From positions 1,116,001 through 1,180,000 of the forward strand of contig NZ_CP124862.1 of assembly GCF_030013905.1 (NCBI RefSeq): a DNA stretch of 64,000 bases, read 5' to 3'. The first letter of the stretch is position 1; each line of letters starts with the position of its first letter. Origin of the DNA: Petroclostridium sp. X23. Lineage in GTDB: Bacteria > Bacillota > Clostridia > SK-Y3. Below, one piece after another: positions 45,158-54,393 of this stretch. The notes beneath the pieces were generated by a model. The model did no database searches. It had not been told where the DNA came from and saw only the letters and a list, made by a program, of their open reading frames with translations. Both the position numbers and the translations under genes were made by a program.

Positions 45158-46060
45158 TCAAAACTCTGAAACTCTTTTATTATCCTCTTTAATAGGCTGA
45201 TAAATATCCAATTCACAATAATTCTCATTTGATAAGCTTGTATCCACATATTCAAATCTAAAATGGTCGGCGGATGTAAATCCGGAATTAATGATCCATC
45301 TACGATACAGATGAACCAACAGCCGTCCTACTTGCCTTCCTTTGATCTCATCCGGATGAAAAAATCCGATAAAACGAAATACAACATATTTATGTGCAGG
45401 TATGGTAATCCCTGTCATGCCTTTAGGTAGCTTTGTTAAATCAGCCACCTGTAACGAAGGCATGTAATATATATATCCTTCATCATAACCTTTCCAGTTT
45501 GTATACCCTATATATACTTCAGGATCTAATGGATTTGTAATGGTGAATTTATTATGGTAGAAAAATTCACGTCCGAGAATATTTGCTATATTGTCTCCTG
45601 ACTTGCTTAATATTTTATGCTTTACTCCTACGATATCGAATTTTTGTTTAAAAACGTAAAATGGCCTATATGTTACCGAATTATTGATAGTAATAATATC
45701 ATTCACATTTATTTTTTCTTTAATTTCTATGGAAATCTGATCACGTCTCACTTTTAACGGTGTATATCCGAATTTTTTCCTAAAAGCCCTGATATATGAC
45801 TGTTCATGGTCAAATCCGTACTCTAATGCAATATCGATGACTCGCATATTTGTACTTATAAGCTCATTAATGCTTGAAGTTAACTTGCGCGACTGTACAT
45901 AGTCCATGATGGATTCACCTGTTAAAGACTTAAACATTCTATGCAAATAGTATTTTGAAACTCCTGCGTGTACGGATATCTCATCTAAAGACATCTTATC
46001 ATTTATATTACTCTCTATATAATTTAAGCAAAACTCTAAAGTTCTTTTTGTATTTATCAT
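45158..46060 (-). CDS. AraC family regulator with GyrI-like effector domain
   Basis: A 300-residue regulator. The AraC DNA-binding domain is N-terminal (MSLDEISVHAGVSKYYLHRM, then VIDIALEYGFDHEQSYIRAF and RKKFGYTPLKVRR). A C-terminal effector-binding domain follows, with KYVVFRFIGFFHPDEI, as in Rob/BltR-type drug-binding regulators. The ATG at 46060 follows GAAGGG by nine bases. It is divergent from fabF with a 115-bp gap, so it may control fabF or itself. It breaks the usual clpX-lonB neighbourhood. Confidence 0.88.
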   Translation of the reverse strand: MINTKRTLEFCLNYIESNINDKMSLDEISVHAGVSKYYLHRMFKSLTGESIMDYVQSRKLTSSINELISTNMRVIDIALEYGFDHEQSYIRAFRKKFGYTPLKVRRDQISIEIKEKINVNDIITINNSVTYRPFYVFKQKFDIVGVKHKILSKSGDNIANILGREFFYHNKFTITNPLDPEVYIGYTNWKGYDEGYIYYMPSLQVADLTKLPKGMTGITIPAHKYVVFRFIGFFHPDEIKGRQVGRLLVHLYRRWIINSGFTSADHFRFEYVDTSLSNENYCELDIYQPIKEDNKRVSEF

Positions 46061-46175
46061 ATTTATAACCCTTCTATATAAAAGCAATATCTGTTCATTT
46101 TATTATAATTATAGGTGATATTCTAAAATATGTAAACACAATTAACTTATACTATATCAACAGGAGGTTTTCTAC

Positions 46176-47414
46176 ATGAAGAAACGTGTTGTGATTACAG
46201 GATTAGGGACTGTATCCTCTTTGGGCTTAGGAGCAGATAAGTTTTGGCAATCTATAAAAAATGGGAAATGCGGCATAAATCTAATTGAAAGAGTTGATGT
46301 ATCCGACTTGCCTACAAAAGTGGGAGCAGAAATAAAAGCTTTTGATCCAGCAGACTTTATAGAGAAGAAAGAAATCAAAAGAATGGATAGGTACGCTCAG
46401 TATGCTGTAGCCGCGTCCGAAATGGCCATTCAGTCTTCCGGATTAAACATTGATAATGTTAATAGTGAGAGAATGGGGGTTATTATCGGTTCAGCCGTAG
46501 GTGGTATTGAAACATTGGAAAATCAATACAATGTTCTGATTGAAAAGGGTTCCAATAGAATTAGTGCACTTTTTGTACCCATGATGATCGCCAACATGGC
46601 CTCCAGCATTGTTGCTATAAGATATGGCGCTAAAGGATATAATGAATGTATTGTAACCGCTTGTGCGTCATCCGCAAATTCTATTGGAGAAGCTTTTAGA
46701 GTTATTCAAAGAAATGACGCAGATATAATGATTACAGGCGGCGCAGAAGCGACCATAACAAAATTGACTCTTGCAGGATTTTGTGCAAGTAGAACAATGT
46801 CTAAAAGTGAGAATCCTATAGATGCCAGTAAGCCATTTGACCTCAACAGAGATGGTTTTGTAATAGGGGAAGGAGCGGGTGTTCTAATACTAGAGGAATT
46901 TGAACACGCTTTACATCGAGGAGCTGATATCGTCGCAGAAGTAGTGGGCTATGGTTGCACAAATGATGCTTACCATATCACTGCGCCTGCTGAAGGCGGA
47001 GAAGGTGGTGCCCGATGTATGAAACTCGCTATTGAAGATGCCGACATAAGCCCTTATGATATTGGGTATATTAACGCCCATGGAACTTCCACACAACTAA
47101 ATGATAAATGCGAGACTGCCGCTATAAAAACTGTGTTTAAAGAATACGCGCATAAATTGCCGATCAGCTCTACTAAATCAATGACCGGCCACTTATTAGG
47201 GGCAGCGGGAGCAATAGAAACTATTATCACCTCATTAGCTCTAAAAGAAAGCTTTTTACCTCCTACAATAAATTATAAAACACCAGACCCGGATTGCAAT
47301 CTTTATTATATACCAAATAATGGAATATCCTCACACGTTAGTTATGCGCTAACAAATTCATTTGGTTTTGGTGGACATAATGCGACACTGGTTTTAAAAG
47401 CTTATAATAAATAA
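46176..47414 (+). CDS. fabF: 3-oxoacyl-ACP synthase II (FabF-type ketosynthase)
   Basis: A 412-residue KAS II. It has the active-site Cys in IVTACASSANSIGEAF, His in INAHGTSTQLND and His in STKSMTGHLLGAAGA, and ends TNSFGFGGHNATLVL. It condenses malonyl-ACP with acyl-ACP. AGGAGG precedes the ATG. No other fab genes or acyl carrier protein are near, so it is a lone, plus-strand copy beside an AraC regulator. It may make special acyl chains rather than serve bulk lipid synthesis. The FapR site was searched for and not found. Confidence 0.92.
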   Translation: MKKRVVITGLGTVSSLGLGADKFWQSIKNGKCGINLIERVDVSDLPTKVGAEIKAFDPADFIEKKEIKRMDRYAQYAVAASEMAIQSSGLNIDNVNSERMGVIIGSAVGGIETLENQYNVLIEKGSNRISALFVPMMIANMASSIVAIRYGAKGYNECIVTACASSANSIGEAFRVIQRNDADIMITGGAEATITKLTLAGFCASRTMSKSENPIDASKPFDLNRDGFVIGEGAGVLILEEFEHALHRGADIVAEVVGYGCTNDAYHITAPAEGGEGGARCMKLAIEDADISPYDIGYINAHGTSTQLNDKCETAAIKTVFKEYAHKLPISSTKSMTGHLLGAAGAIETIITSLALKESFLPPTINYKTPDPDCNLYYIPNNGISSHVSYALTNSFGFGGHNATLVLKAYNK

Positions 47415-47418
47415 CCAT

Positions 47419-47451
47419 AAAAAAGCCAGCGCATATGCACTGGCTTTTTTT
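47419..47451. terminator. Bidirectional terminator between fabF and clpX
   Basis: AAAAAAGCCAG and CTGGCTTTTTT with a ten-base loop. It serves converging fabF and clpX and reaches the clpX stop codon. Confidence 0.9.
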
Positions 47452-48745
47452 ATGATACTGATTCTCTTTTCACTCTTGATTTTCTAGTGGAAGTTTTTTT
47501 CAACTGCTTTTTATTCTCGTTGATTACAACTTCCGGCGGCTTTTTACCTGTAACACTTTCTGCATGAATTATACACTTTTCAATATTCTTTTCGGATGGA
47601 ATATCAAACATCACTTCAAGCATAATGTCTTCAATAATCGCCCTTAATCCACGTGCTCCTGTATTTCTTTCAATTGCTTTGGCGGCAATCGCCTCTAATG
47701 CTTCTTGATCAAATTCAAGCAATGTATCATCCATCTCAAATAACTTTTGATACTGTTTAACAAGCGCGTTTTTCGGCTCTGTAAGTATCTGAACCAGCGC
47801 TTTCTTATCCAGCGAATTTAAAGTTACAATGACAGGAAGCCTTCCCACAAATTCCGGGATCAGCCCAAATCTTAACAAGTCTTGCGGTAGAATATGCTGA
47901 AGTATCTCTCCCACATCTTTCTGAGCTTGACTTTCTATTTGAGCGCCAAATCCCATGGATTTCTTCCCGATTCTATTTTGGATAATTTTATCAATCCCGT
48001 CAAAAGCACCACCACAAATAAATAATATATTTGTAGTATCAATTTGAATAAACTCCTGATGGGGATGCTTTCTTCCACCTTGCGGAGGCACGGAAGCAAC
48101 TGTTCCTTCCAAGATTTTTAGCAGCGCCTGTTGAACACCTTCTCCGCTAACATCTCTGGTTATAGAAGGATTCTCCGACTTTCTCGCTATTTTATCAATT
48201 TCATCAATATATATGATACCCTTTTCCGCCTGCTCAATATCATAATCGGCAGCTTGAATAAGTTTAAGTAAAATGTTTTCTACATCTTCCCCCACATATC
48301 CGGCTTCTGTTAATGATGTAGCATCCGCAATAGCAAAAGGCACATTTAAGATCTTTGCTAAAGTTTGAGCGAGAAGCGTCTTACCTGAACCTGTAGGACC
48401 CAGCATAACGATATTGCTTTTCTGAAGTTCTACATCTGCGGATTTAACATCCGTATTAATCCTTTTATAATGATTGTATACGGCAACAGCGAGGTTCTTC
48501 TTTGCCGGTTCCTGTCCAATGACATATTGATCAAGAATCTCTTTAATCTCCCTCGGCTTGGGAATATCACTTAACTCAACATCTACTTTTGCTTCTTCAA
48601 ACTCTTCCTCAATGATCTCTGAACATAATTCAATACATTCATCACAAATATACACACCGGGACCCGCGACTAATCTTTTGACCTGGTCCTGAGTTTTGCC
48701 GCAAAAAGAGCATTTTAGCTGCTTCTTCTCGTCATATCTTGACAT
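47450..48745 (-). CDS. clpX: ATP-dependent Clp protease ATPase subunit ClpX
   Basis: A 431-residue ClpX. It has the zinc-binding domain ([14 protein letters not shown], then CDECIELC), Walker [13 protein letters not shown], Walker [14 protein letters not shown], the pore loop (GYVGEDVE), the RKH-type [10 protein letters not shown] and the ClpP-docking IGF-equivalent [13 protein letters not shown]. It unfolds substrates for ClpP. The ATG at 48745 follows GAGGTG by six bases. The gene is 30 bp after clpP. The tail is basic (TRKSRVKRE). Confidence 0.96.
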   Translation of the reverse strand: MSRYDEKKQLKCSFCGKTQDQVKRLVAGPGVYICDECIELCSEIIEEEFEEAKVDVELSDIPKPREIKEILDQYVIGQEPAKKNLAVAVYNHYKRINTDVKSADVELQKSNIVMLGPTGSGKTLLAQTLAKILNVPFAIADATSLTEAGYVGEDVENILLKLIQAADYDIEQAEKGIIYIDEIDKIARKSENPSITRDVSGEGVQQALLKILEGTVASVPPQGGRKHPHQEFIQIDTTNILFICGGAFDGIDKIIQNRIGKKSMGFGAQIESQAQKDVGEILQHILPQDLLRFGLIPEFVGRLPVIVTLNSLDKKALVQILTEPKNALVKQYQKLFEMDDTLLEFDQEALEAIAAKAIERNTGARGLRAIIEDIMLEVMFDIPSEKNIEKCIIHAESVTGKKPPEVVINENKKQLKKTSTRKSRVKRESVS

Positions 48746-48775
48746 GTTTACACCTCTAATCTCAGGCAGCACCGC

Positions 48776-49357
48776 CTACCTTTTTGAAATCACCTCATCA
48801 ACTATTCCATAGGTTTTTGCTTCTTCTGCTGACATGAAAAAGTCCCTATCTGTGTCTTTTTCAATTTTCTCCAATGGCTGTCCGGTTCTCTCACTAAGTA
48901 TCTTGTTTAGTCTTTCCTTTGTCTTTAAAATATGCTCCGCATGAATTTTTATATCAGTAGCCTGGCCTCTTGCACCGCCTAAAGGTTGATGAATCATAAT
49001 TTCACTATTAGGAAGCGCAAATCTTTTACCTTTTGCTCCGGCGGCTAATAAGAATGCTCCCATGCTTGCCGCCATTCCGATACAAATTGTGGATACATCA
49101 GGTTTAACAAATTGCATAGTATCGTAGATTGCAAACCCTGCAGTTACTGACCCGCCCGGACTGTTGATATAAATACTGATATCTTTGTCAGGGTCTTCAG
49201 CTTCCAAGAACAGCAACTGAGCAACAACAAGACTGGCTGTCACTTCGTTGACTTCTTCTCCAAGAAAAATAATTCTTTCTTTAAGAAGACGGGAATAAAT
49301 ATCGTAAGATCTTTCGCCTCTATTTGTTTGTTCAACCACTACGGGTACTAAACTCAT
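48776..49357 (-). CDS. clpP: ATP-dependent Clp protease proteolytic subunit ClpP
   Basis: A 193-residue ClpP with catalytic Ser in [16 protein letters not shown], His in [14 protein letters not shown] and Asp in [15 protein letters not shown]. The mature N-terminus follows [20 protein letters not shown]. It forms the 14-mer chamber used by ClpX. The ATG at 49357 with AAGGAGTG upstream is chosen over an ATG ten codons earlier. It lies between tig and clpX. Confidence 0.96.
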   Translation of the reverse strand: MSLVPVVVEQTNRGERSYDIYSRLLKERIIFLGEEVNEVTASLVVAQLLFLEAEDPDKDISIYINSPGGSVTAGFAIYDTMQFVKPDVSTICIGMAASMGAFLLAAGAKGKRFALPNSEIMIHQPLGGARGQATDIKIHAEHILKTKERLNKILSERTGQPLEKIEKDTDRDFFMSAEEAKTYGIVDEVISKR

Positions 49358-49401
49358 TTTTGTCACTCCTTTATGAAAAATAACCATTGGTTATTATATT
49401 T

Positions 49402-50688
49402 TTATGCTACTTTTGCAGACTCAACCAGCATATCAACTGTTTTTCCGATTTTCAAATCATCTTTTATAGAATCCATATCTTCAGGTCTCAGCATTTTTTT
49501 GAGCTTATCAACTTCCATCTTATAGTTTTCTGCAAGTTTTTCAATTTCCTTTTCTAGTTCATCATCTGAAACTTGAATGCCTTCAACATTTCCAATTTTT
49601 TCTAAAGTCAAAGATGTTTTTACCTGTTTTTCCGCTTGTTCTTTGAATTGTTCTCTAAATTTTTCCATATCCATACCGGTTAACTCAAGATATTTACTAA
49701 GTTCAAGGCCTTGACTTCTTAATCTCATATCAAAATCTCTTGCCAATTGGTCTATCTGATGCTCAACCATGACTTCAGGTATCTCTACTGTTACACCTTC
49801 CAGCACCTTATCTATCACAGCGTTTTCCATCTCATGTTTTGCTTTATGTTCATTTTCTTCGGTTAAGCGCTTTTTGATATCTTCCTTAAGCTCATCAAGG
49901 ATATTGAATTCGCTTACATCTTTCACAAACTCATCATCAATTTCAGGAAGTTCCTTAAACTTGATTTGGTTTATCTTTACTTTAAATAAAGCCGGTTTGC
50001 CTGCCAATTCACTTGCATGGTATTCTTCAGGGAATGTTACATTTACATCCACTTCTTCGCCTGAATTCTTTCCTATCAATTGTTCCTCAAACCCTGGAAT
50101 AAATTGTCCGGAACCGATTTGAAGATTATGATCTGTACCTTTTCCGCCTTCAAAAGGCTGGTCATCAACAAATCCTTCAAAATCAATAACTGCCATGTCT
50201 CCTTCTTGAACCGGTCTGTCTTCGATAGTGACCAATCTGGAGTTCTTTTCCTGCATTTGCTTAATTTGATTCATGATATCATCTTCTGTTACATTATACT
50301 CAATTTTATTTACTTCTATACCTTTATAAGCTCCAAGCTCTACCTCCGGCTTAACAGTCACCTTGGCAGTAAAAATAAAGTTTTGACCTTCACCGATTTG
50401 CTTTATATCAATTTCCGGACGGTCTACAGGATCGATTTTGGTTTCTTCTACTGCTTTATCATATGCTTCGGGGCACACAATGTTTATTGCGTCTTCATAA
50501 AAAATTCCTTCTCCATAATATTTTTCAATAATCTTTCTAGGCGCTTTTCCTTTTCTAAATCCCGGGATGTTAAATTTCTTTACATTCTTTATGTAAGCTT
50601 TTTGTATTCCCTCATCAAATTTTGCTGTATCAACTTCTATCTCTAATTGTACAACATTTTTCTCTAGTTGTTCTACTTTCGTACTCAT
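49402..50688 (-). CDS. tig: Trigger factor
   Basis: A 428-residue trigger factor. It has the ribosome-binding domain with NIPGFRKGKAPRKIIEKYYG (the GFRKGK signature), the FKBP-type prolyl isomerase domain (GDMAVIDFEGFVDDQPFEGG, FIPGFEEQLIG), and a long helical C-terminal chaperone domain. The ATG at 50688 (MSTKVEQLEKN) has AAGGAGG eleven bases upstream; an earlier ATG would add 21 residues absent from the family. It heads the tig-clpP-clpX unit. Confidence 0.95.
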   Translation of the reverse strand: MSTKVEQLEKNVVQLEIEVDTAKFDEGIQKAYIKNVKKFNIPGFRKGKAPRKIIEKYYGEGIFYEDAINIVCPEAYDKAVEETKIDPVDRPEIDIKQIGEGQNFIFTAKVTVKPEVELGAYKGIEVNKIEYNVTEDDIMNQIKQMQEKNSRLVTIEDRPVQEGDMAVIDFEGFVDDQPFEGGKGTDHNLQIGSGQFIPGFEEQLIGKNSGEEVDVNVTFPEEYHASELAGKPALFKVKINQIKFKELPEIDDEFVKDVSEFNILDELKEDIKKRLTEENEHKAKHEMENAVIDKVLEGVTVEIPEVMVEHQIDQLARDFDMRLRSQGLELSKYLELTGMDMEKFREQFKEQAEKQVKTSLTLEKIGNVEGIQVSDDELEKEIEKLAENYKMEVDKLKKMLRPEDMDSIKDDLKIGKTVDMLVESAKVA

Positions 50689-50780
50689 TAAATTGTAATC
50701 CTCCTTAGATGTTTTCTTATATATTTCACCCGCAATGGATGATAACATCACGACATAATAATCATAACGATAACCATTAT

Positions 50781-50789
50781 ATTATAACA
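50781..50789 (-). promoter_or_regulatory. Extended -10 promoter of tig
   Basis: Read leftward: TGTTATAAT, a TG-N-TATAAT extended -10, with a weak TTGGCT 18 bp before TATAAT. Confidence 0.5.
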
Positions 50790-50846
50790 TAATAAATACT
50801 GTAAAGCCAATATGTATTAAAAAAAAGAAGGAAAATTTGCAATTTT

Positions 50847-51548
50847 TCAATCTATCAGTTTCAAAGGCTTATAGTTCAAATAATCACATGCAGCAAGATA
50901 AAATGTAATTCCTTCATGTTCTCCAACAAATGCATTCTTTTGGGATTCACCATGCAAATGTCCATATATACATTTTTTTATGCCATACTTCTTAAAAACG
51001 TCTACAAAACCTGAATCCATCGACTTATATACAGGAGGATAATGAAGCATTACAACAATTTCCTGTGGATTATATTTCAAACCTTCCTGTATGGATAATT
51101 CCAAACGATGCAGCTCTCGGATATATATTTTTTCATCTTCAGCAGAAAAATCATCTGAATCAGGAGAGTTCCATCCTCTCGCTCCACATATTGCAATATC
51201 TTGATATAGTATACTGTTATTATGTAGAAAACGTATTGTATTAAAGTTATGTTCTTTTAAATAGATGTTTAATTTATTGGCAGTCGTCCACCAGTAATCA
51301 TGATTGCCCTTTGATATTATCTTTATACCCGATAGACCGTTAATATAATCAAAATCTTTATATGCTTGTCCAAGATATGTTGCCCATGAGATATCTCCAG
51401 GAATCAGAACATAATCTTCATCACGAATTTCCTCCAGCCAATTGTCTTTGATCTTATCCATATAATTATCCCACTTTACACCAAAAATATCCATAGGCTT
51501 ATCAATACTTAGGGATAGATGCAGGTCAGATATTGCATATAGCGCCAT
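50847..51548 (-). CDS. Calcineurin-like metallophosphoesterase
   Basis: A 233-residue phosphoesterase. It has the metal motifs YAISDLHLSL (DxH), VLIPGDISWATY (GDxxW), ISKGNHDYWW (GNHD), VVMLHYPPVY and IYGHLHGES (GHxH). The family is often annotated YgiB-like or serine/threonine phosphatase, but the substrate is unknown. It stands alone upstream of tig and on the same strand. It ends in CDYLNYKPLKLID. Confidence 0.9.
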   Translation of the reverse strand: MALYAISDLHLSLSIDKPMDIFGVKWDNYMDKIKDNWLEEIRDEDYVLIPGDISWATYLGQAYKDFDYINGLSGIKIISKGNHDYWWTTANKLNIYLKEHNFNTIRFLHNNSILYQDIAICGARGWNSPDSDDFSAEDEKIYIRELHRLELSIQEGLKYNPQEIVVMLHYPPVYKSMDSGFVDVFKKYGIKKCIYGHLHGESQKNAFVGEHEGITFYLAACDYLNYKPLKLID

Positions 51549-51745
51549 AATGCCACCCTCATATTTTAATTTTCAATCAATGATTATATACTATTATGTA
51601 CGAAAAAGAAAGACCAAAGTTTGAACTTTAGTCTTTTCTTATTTTTTACAATATCTAATACGCATATTCAATGCCTTTTTTGAAAGACTATTATTGTAAG
51701 ACTACTGATTGAAAAATAACATCAATTATACAAGGAGTGGTTTAG

Positions 51746-51922
51746 ATGCAATCCAGAGTTGAAAAGCAGAATCAACCGTTAGGTGGCGTAAAATGTGTTG
51801 TAAACAGTTGTGAATTTTATGGAAACGGTGATCATTGCATGGCTTCCGCGATAGAAGTGCAGCCCCGTAACGCCCAGGACACCCAGGAAACTGACTGCGC
51901 TACTTTCAAACCAAAACACTAA
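51746..51922 (+). CDS. DUF1540 family small cysteine protein
   Basis: A 58-residue ORF, too short for many gene finders. It has four Cys at positions 17, 22, 31 and 51, with GGVKCVVNSCEFYGNGDHCM and ETDCATFKP. This is the DUF1540 pattern, a likely zinc- or Fe-S-binding fold. Many spore-formers carry such genes, but the role is unknown. AAGGAGTGG lies five bases before the ATG, and a strong terminator follows. It is divergent from the phosphoesterase and convergent with thrC. Confidence 0.88.
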   Translation: MQSRVEKQNQPLGGVKCVVNSCEFYGNGDHCMASAIEVQPRNAQDTQETDCATFKPKH

Positions 51923-51943
51923 TAATCCATACAAAATAAAAGT

Positions 51944-51992
51944 TTAAAGAGTGAAAACTGACCTGAACTTCAGGTCAGTTTTCACTCTTTAA
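51944..51992. terminator. Long perfect bidirectional terminator between the DUF1540 gene and thrC
   Basis: AAAGAGTGAAAACTGACCTG and its exact complement with a five-base loop, with A/T on both sides. It serves the two converging genes. Confidence 0.92.
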
Positions 51993-52010
51993 AAACTAGT
52001 GCTTAACATC

Positions 52011-53519
52011 TTACTCTTTTATCAAACGTAATATATCGTTAACCACTTCTTTCATTTCTTCCTTCTTACATTTAATATTATGGAGTTTTTCCTTATCCTT
52101 CAATTGCGCTAAAGATTTCGGTATCCTCTGTCCACTTTTAACTGCCAGTAGATCAAGGAGTTCAAACTCATTTTTATCTTTTAATTCTTCTTCATCAACA
52201 AAGGCTGTCAACACGCTATGATTGAATTTAAACGGGCTGGCTGTGGAAACAATGATGGTTTTTGTTTTATCACCCGTCGCTTCGACATATTGGTCATATA
52301 CGTTTTTCCCAACAGCCGTATGCGTATCTACTACATAGCTATACTCGGATTCTATTTCTTTTATTGCTGAAGATGTTGCCTCATCATTACAGTATCCCGC
52401 CCAAAATAATGCTGATATCTTTTCTTTTGTAACATCATGAACTTCATATTTTCCTTTTTCGTTCAATTCCTGCATATACTGTCTTACCCTTGCATCATCA
52501 TTTCCTGTGATGTCAAAAAGCAAACGCTCCAGATTACTGGAAATTAAAATATCCATAGACGGAGAAATCGTGGTTTTGAAATTCCTTTTTCTGTCATAGA
52601 CTCCTTTGTTAATAAACTCTGTAAGTACATTATTTTCATTAGAAGCACATATCAGTTTATTTACCGGCAGTCCCATTTCTTTTGCGTAATATGCGGCCAA
52701 AATATTACCGAAATTACCTGTAGGCACGACAATATTAATCTTTTCTCCCAGCTTGATTTCTTCATTTTTAACAAGATCTGCATACGCTGAAAAATAATAT
52801 ATAATCTGCGGTACCAGTCTTCCCCAATTGATCGAATTGGCAGAAGATAATGAAAAATGATTCTTTTCAAGCAGCGCTTGATACTCATTATCGGTAAAAA
52901 TCATCTTTACGCCATTTTGTGCGTCATCAAAATTTCCATCCACTGCAGCAACGCCTACATTGCTGCCTTCCTGAGTAATCATTTGAAGCTTTTGTATTTC
53001 ACTTACCCCATTCTCAGGATAAAACACAACAATCCGCGTACCCTTTACATCCTTAAATCCTTCTAATGCTGCTTTCCCCGTATCGCCGGAAGTAGCAACC
53101 AATATAACAACCTCTTTATCTTCTCCGGTCTTGATTATGGATTTGGTTAATAAATGCGGCAAAATCTGGAGTGCCATATCCTTAAAAGCACAAGTAGGTC
53201 CATGCCATAATTCAAGAAAGTATATCTTATCATTCAGCTTGTAAACCGGCGCGATATTTTCTGTTTCAAACTTTTCTTTATTATATGCTTGATCAACACA
53301 TTCTTTTATTTCATCTAAAGTAAAATCCGTTAAAAACATTTTTAATACTTCTATGGCCCTTGCATTGTAACTCATAGTCGAAAATTTCTCAAAAACATCA
53401 TGTGAGAGCTTTGGCTTGTCCTGAGGAACAAACAATCCCCCATCAGGAGATATTCCTAATTTTATGGCTTGTGCGGATTTCACAAGCATATTTTTATCCC
53501 TGGTGCTCTGATACAGCAT
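52011..53519 (-). CDS. thrC: Threonine synthase
   Basis: A 502-residue PLP enzyme of the long (fungal/Gram-negative-like) form. It starts MLYQSTRDKNMLVKSAQAIK and has the PLP Lys in GPTCAFKDMALQILP, VATSGDTGKAALEG, the phosphate loop PTGNFGNILAAYYA, and VVDTHTAVG near the end. It makes threonine from O-phosphohomoserine. No hom or thrB gene is adjacent. No T-box was found upstream. Confidence 0.94.
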   Translation of the reverse strand: MLYQSTRDKNMLVKSAQAIKLGISPDGGLFVPQDKPKLSHDVFEKFSTMSYNARAIEVLKMFLTDFTLDEIKECVDQAYNKEKFETENIAPVYKLNDKIYFLELWHGPTCAFKDMALQILPHLLTKSIIKTGEDKEVVILVATSGDTGKAALEGFKDVKGTRIVVFYPENGVSEIQKLQMITQEGSNVGVAAVDGNFDDAQNGVKMIFTDNEYQALLEKNHFSLSSANSINWGRLVPQIIYYFSAYADLVKNEEIKLGEKINIVVPTGNFGNILAAYYAKEMGLPVNKLICASNENNVLTEFINKGVYDRKRNFKTTISPSMDILISSNLERLLFDITGNDDARVRQYMQELNEKGKYEVHDVTKEKISALFWAGYCNDEATSSAIKEIESEYSYVVDTHTAVGKNVYDQYVEATGDKTKTIIVSTASPFKFNHSVLTAFVDEEELKDKNEFELLDLLAVKSGQRIPKSLAQLKDKEKLHNIKCKKEEMKEVVNDILRLIKE

Positions 53520-53564
53520 AAATGAACCTCCAACGAATGATATTATGTGTAATTTGCTATACTA

Positions 53565-53593
53565 ATAGTAATATAAATATTTCTACTTGTAAA
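53565..53593 (-). promoter_or_regulatory. Promoter candidate of thrC
   Basis: TTTACA (53593-53588), 17 bp and TACTAT (53570-53565), about 45 bp before the start codon. The -10 has only four of six consensus bases. Confidence 0.4.
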
Positions 53594-53597
53594 GTAA

Positions 53598-53653
53598 AAA
53601 AAATCGGATAAGTGTGTGAAATGCTGAGATTGCATCAACTTATCCGATTTTTT
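53598..53653 (-). terminator. Terminator after the P-loop gene
   Basis: AATCGGATAAGT (53602-53613) and ACTTATCCGATT (53638-53649) pair perfectly, with a 24-base loop and T runs on both sides. Confidence 0.85.
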
Positions 53654-53733
53654 ATCGTATTTATATTATTTTCTAGCCTTTATACCACTCTTGCGATATA
53701 TTAAACCATAATGTCAAATCTTACACAATGTGT

Positions 53734-54141
53734 TTAAATATATTCTTTTATAAATTCAGGAGCTTCGTTAGGGTCGCCGGTTATGGTCATAACAACAGAA
53801 ATGTTAAACTGGTCTGCAACTTTTTTTACGTTATTTAAAAATTCTTCAAGAAATTCCATACTTTCGTCAACAATTTCAAAGACACCGTCTATGTAAATAT
53901 TAGAAATATCGAAGTCTTCCGATATAATACCACAGATGAAACCATAGAATACGCAAAATTGATCAATTGCAAATTGAGAAGTGTCTATAAACCTGATTTT
54001 ATGATTTAAATCATAAATATGATGATTATCACTATCGATATATACCACATCGCCCAAACCTTCTGTTGCTGAGGTATTTGCCAGGTCTATCAGTCGTTTC
54101 GTCTTACCGGTACCTTTACTGCCCATAATAACCTTTATCAT
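53734..54141 (-). CDS. P-loop ATP-binding protein of unknown function
   Basis: A 135-residue protein beginning MIKVIMGSKGTGKTKRLIDL, with a Walker A loop GSKGTGKT. SNIYIDGVFEI could serve as a Walker B-like strand. The C-terminal half contains EFLEEFLNNVKKVADQFNIS. No other domain is present and there is no membrane segment. Small proteins like this are sometimes labelled twitching motility PilT in clostridial genomes without evidence. The strong GGAGG and own terminator show it is a real single-gene unit. Function unknown. Confidence 0.8.
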   Translation of the reverse strand: MIKVIMGSKGTGKTKRLIDLANTSATEGLGDVVYIDSDNHHIYDLNHKIRFIDTSQFAIDQFCVFYGFICGIISEDFDISNIYIDGVFEIVDESMEFLEEFLNNVKKVADQFNISVVMTITGDPNEAPEFIKEYI

Positions 54142-54179
54142 ATTGCATTCCTCCTTTAAAAGATGAGAGTGATACTTTA

Positions 54180-54208
54180 AAGATACACTATTTTAGAGAT
54201 TATTTCAA
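54180..54208 (-). promoter_or_regulatory. Promoter candidate of the P-loop gene
   Basis: TTGAAA (54208-54203), 17 bp and TATCTT (54185-54180), 39 bp before the start. Confidence 0.4.
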
Positions 54209-54349
54209 TAACATATGTAGATTTTGTAAAATTTTCGTTAAATTTAACCAATTTCACTACCATTGTATTGCTTTTTATTTACTCTATAAGATAAATTACC
54301 CAAAATATAGAAAATTATTCGTATAAAAATAAATTTTGGAATAATAAAA

Positions 54350-54384
54350 AAAGAGAATTGCTTCTATAAATAGCAATTCTCTTT
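54350..54384 (-). terminator. Terminator of the cstA gene
   Basis: AAAGAGAATTGCT and AGCAATTCTCTTT pair perfectly; seven T follow leftward. It lies 10 bp after the stop. Confidence 0.9.
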
Positions 54385-54393
54385 ATAAATTTC

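Noticed and set aside
46061..46175. FapR operator upstream of fabF
   Set aside because: No TTAGTACCT-type palindrome is present.
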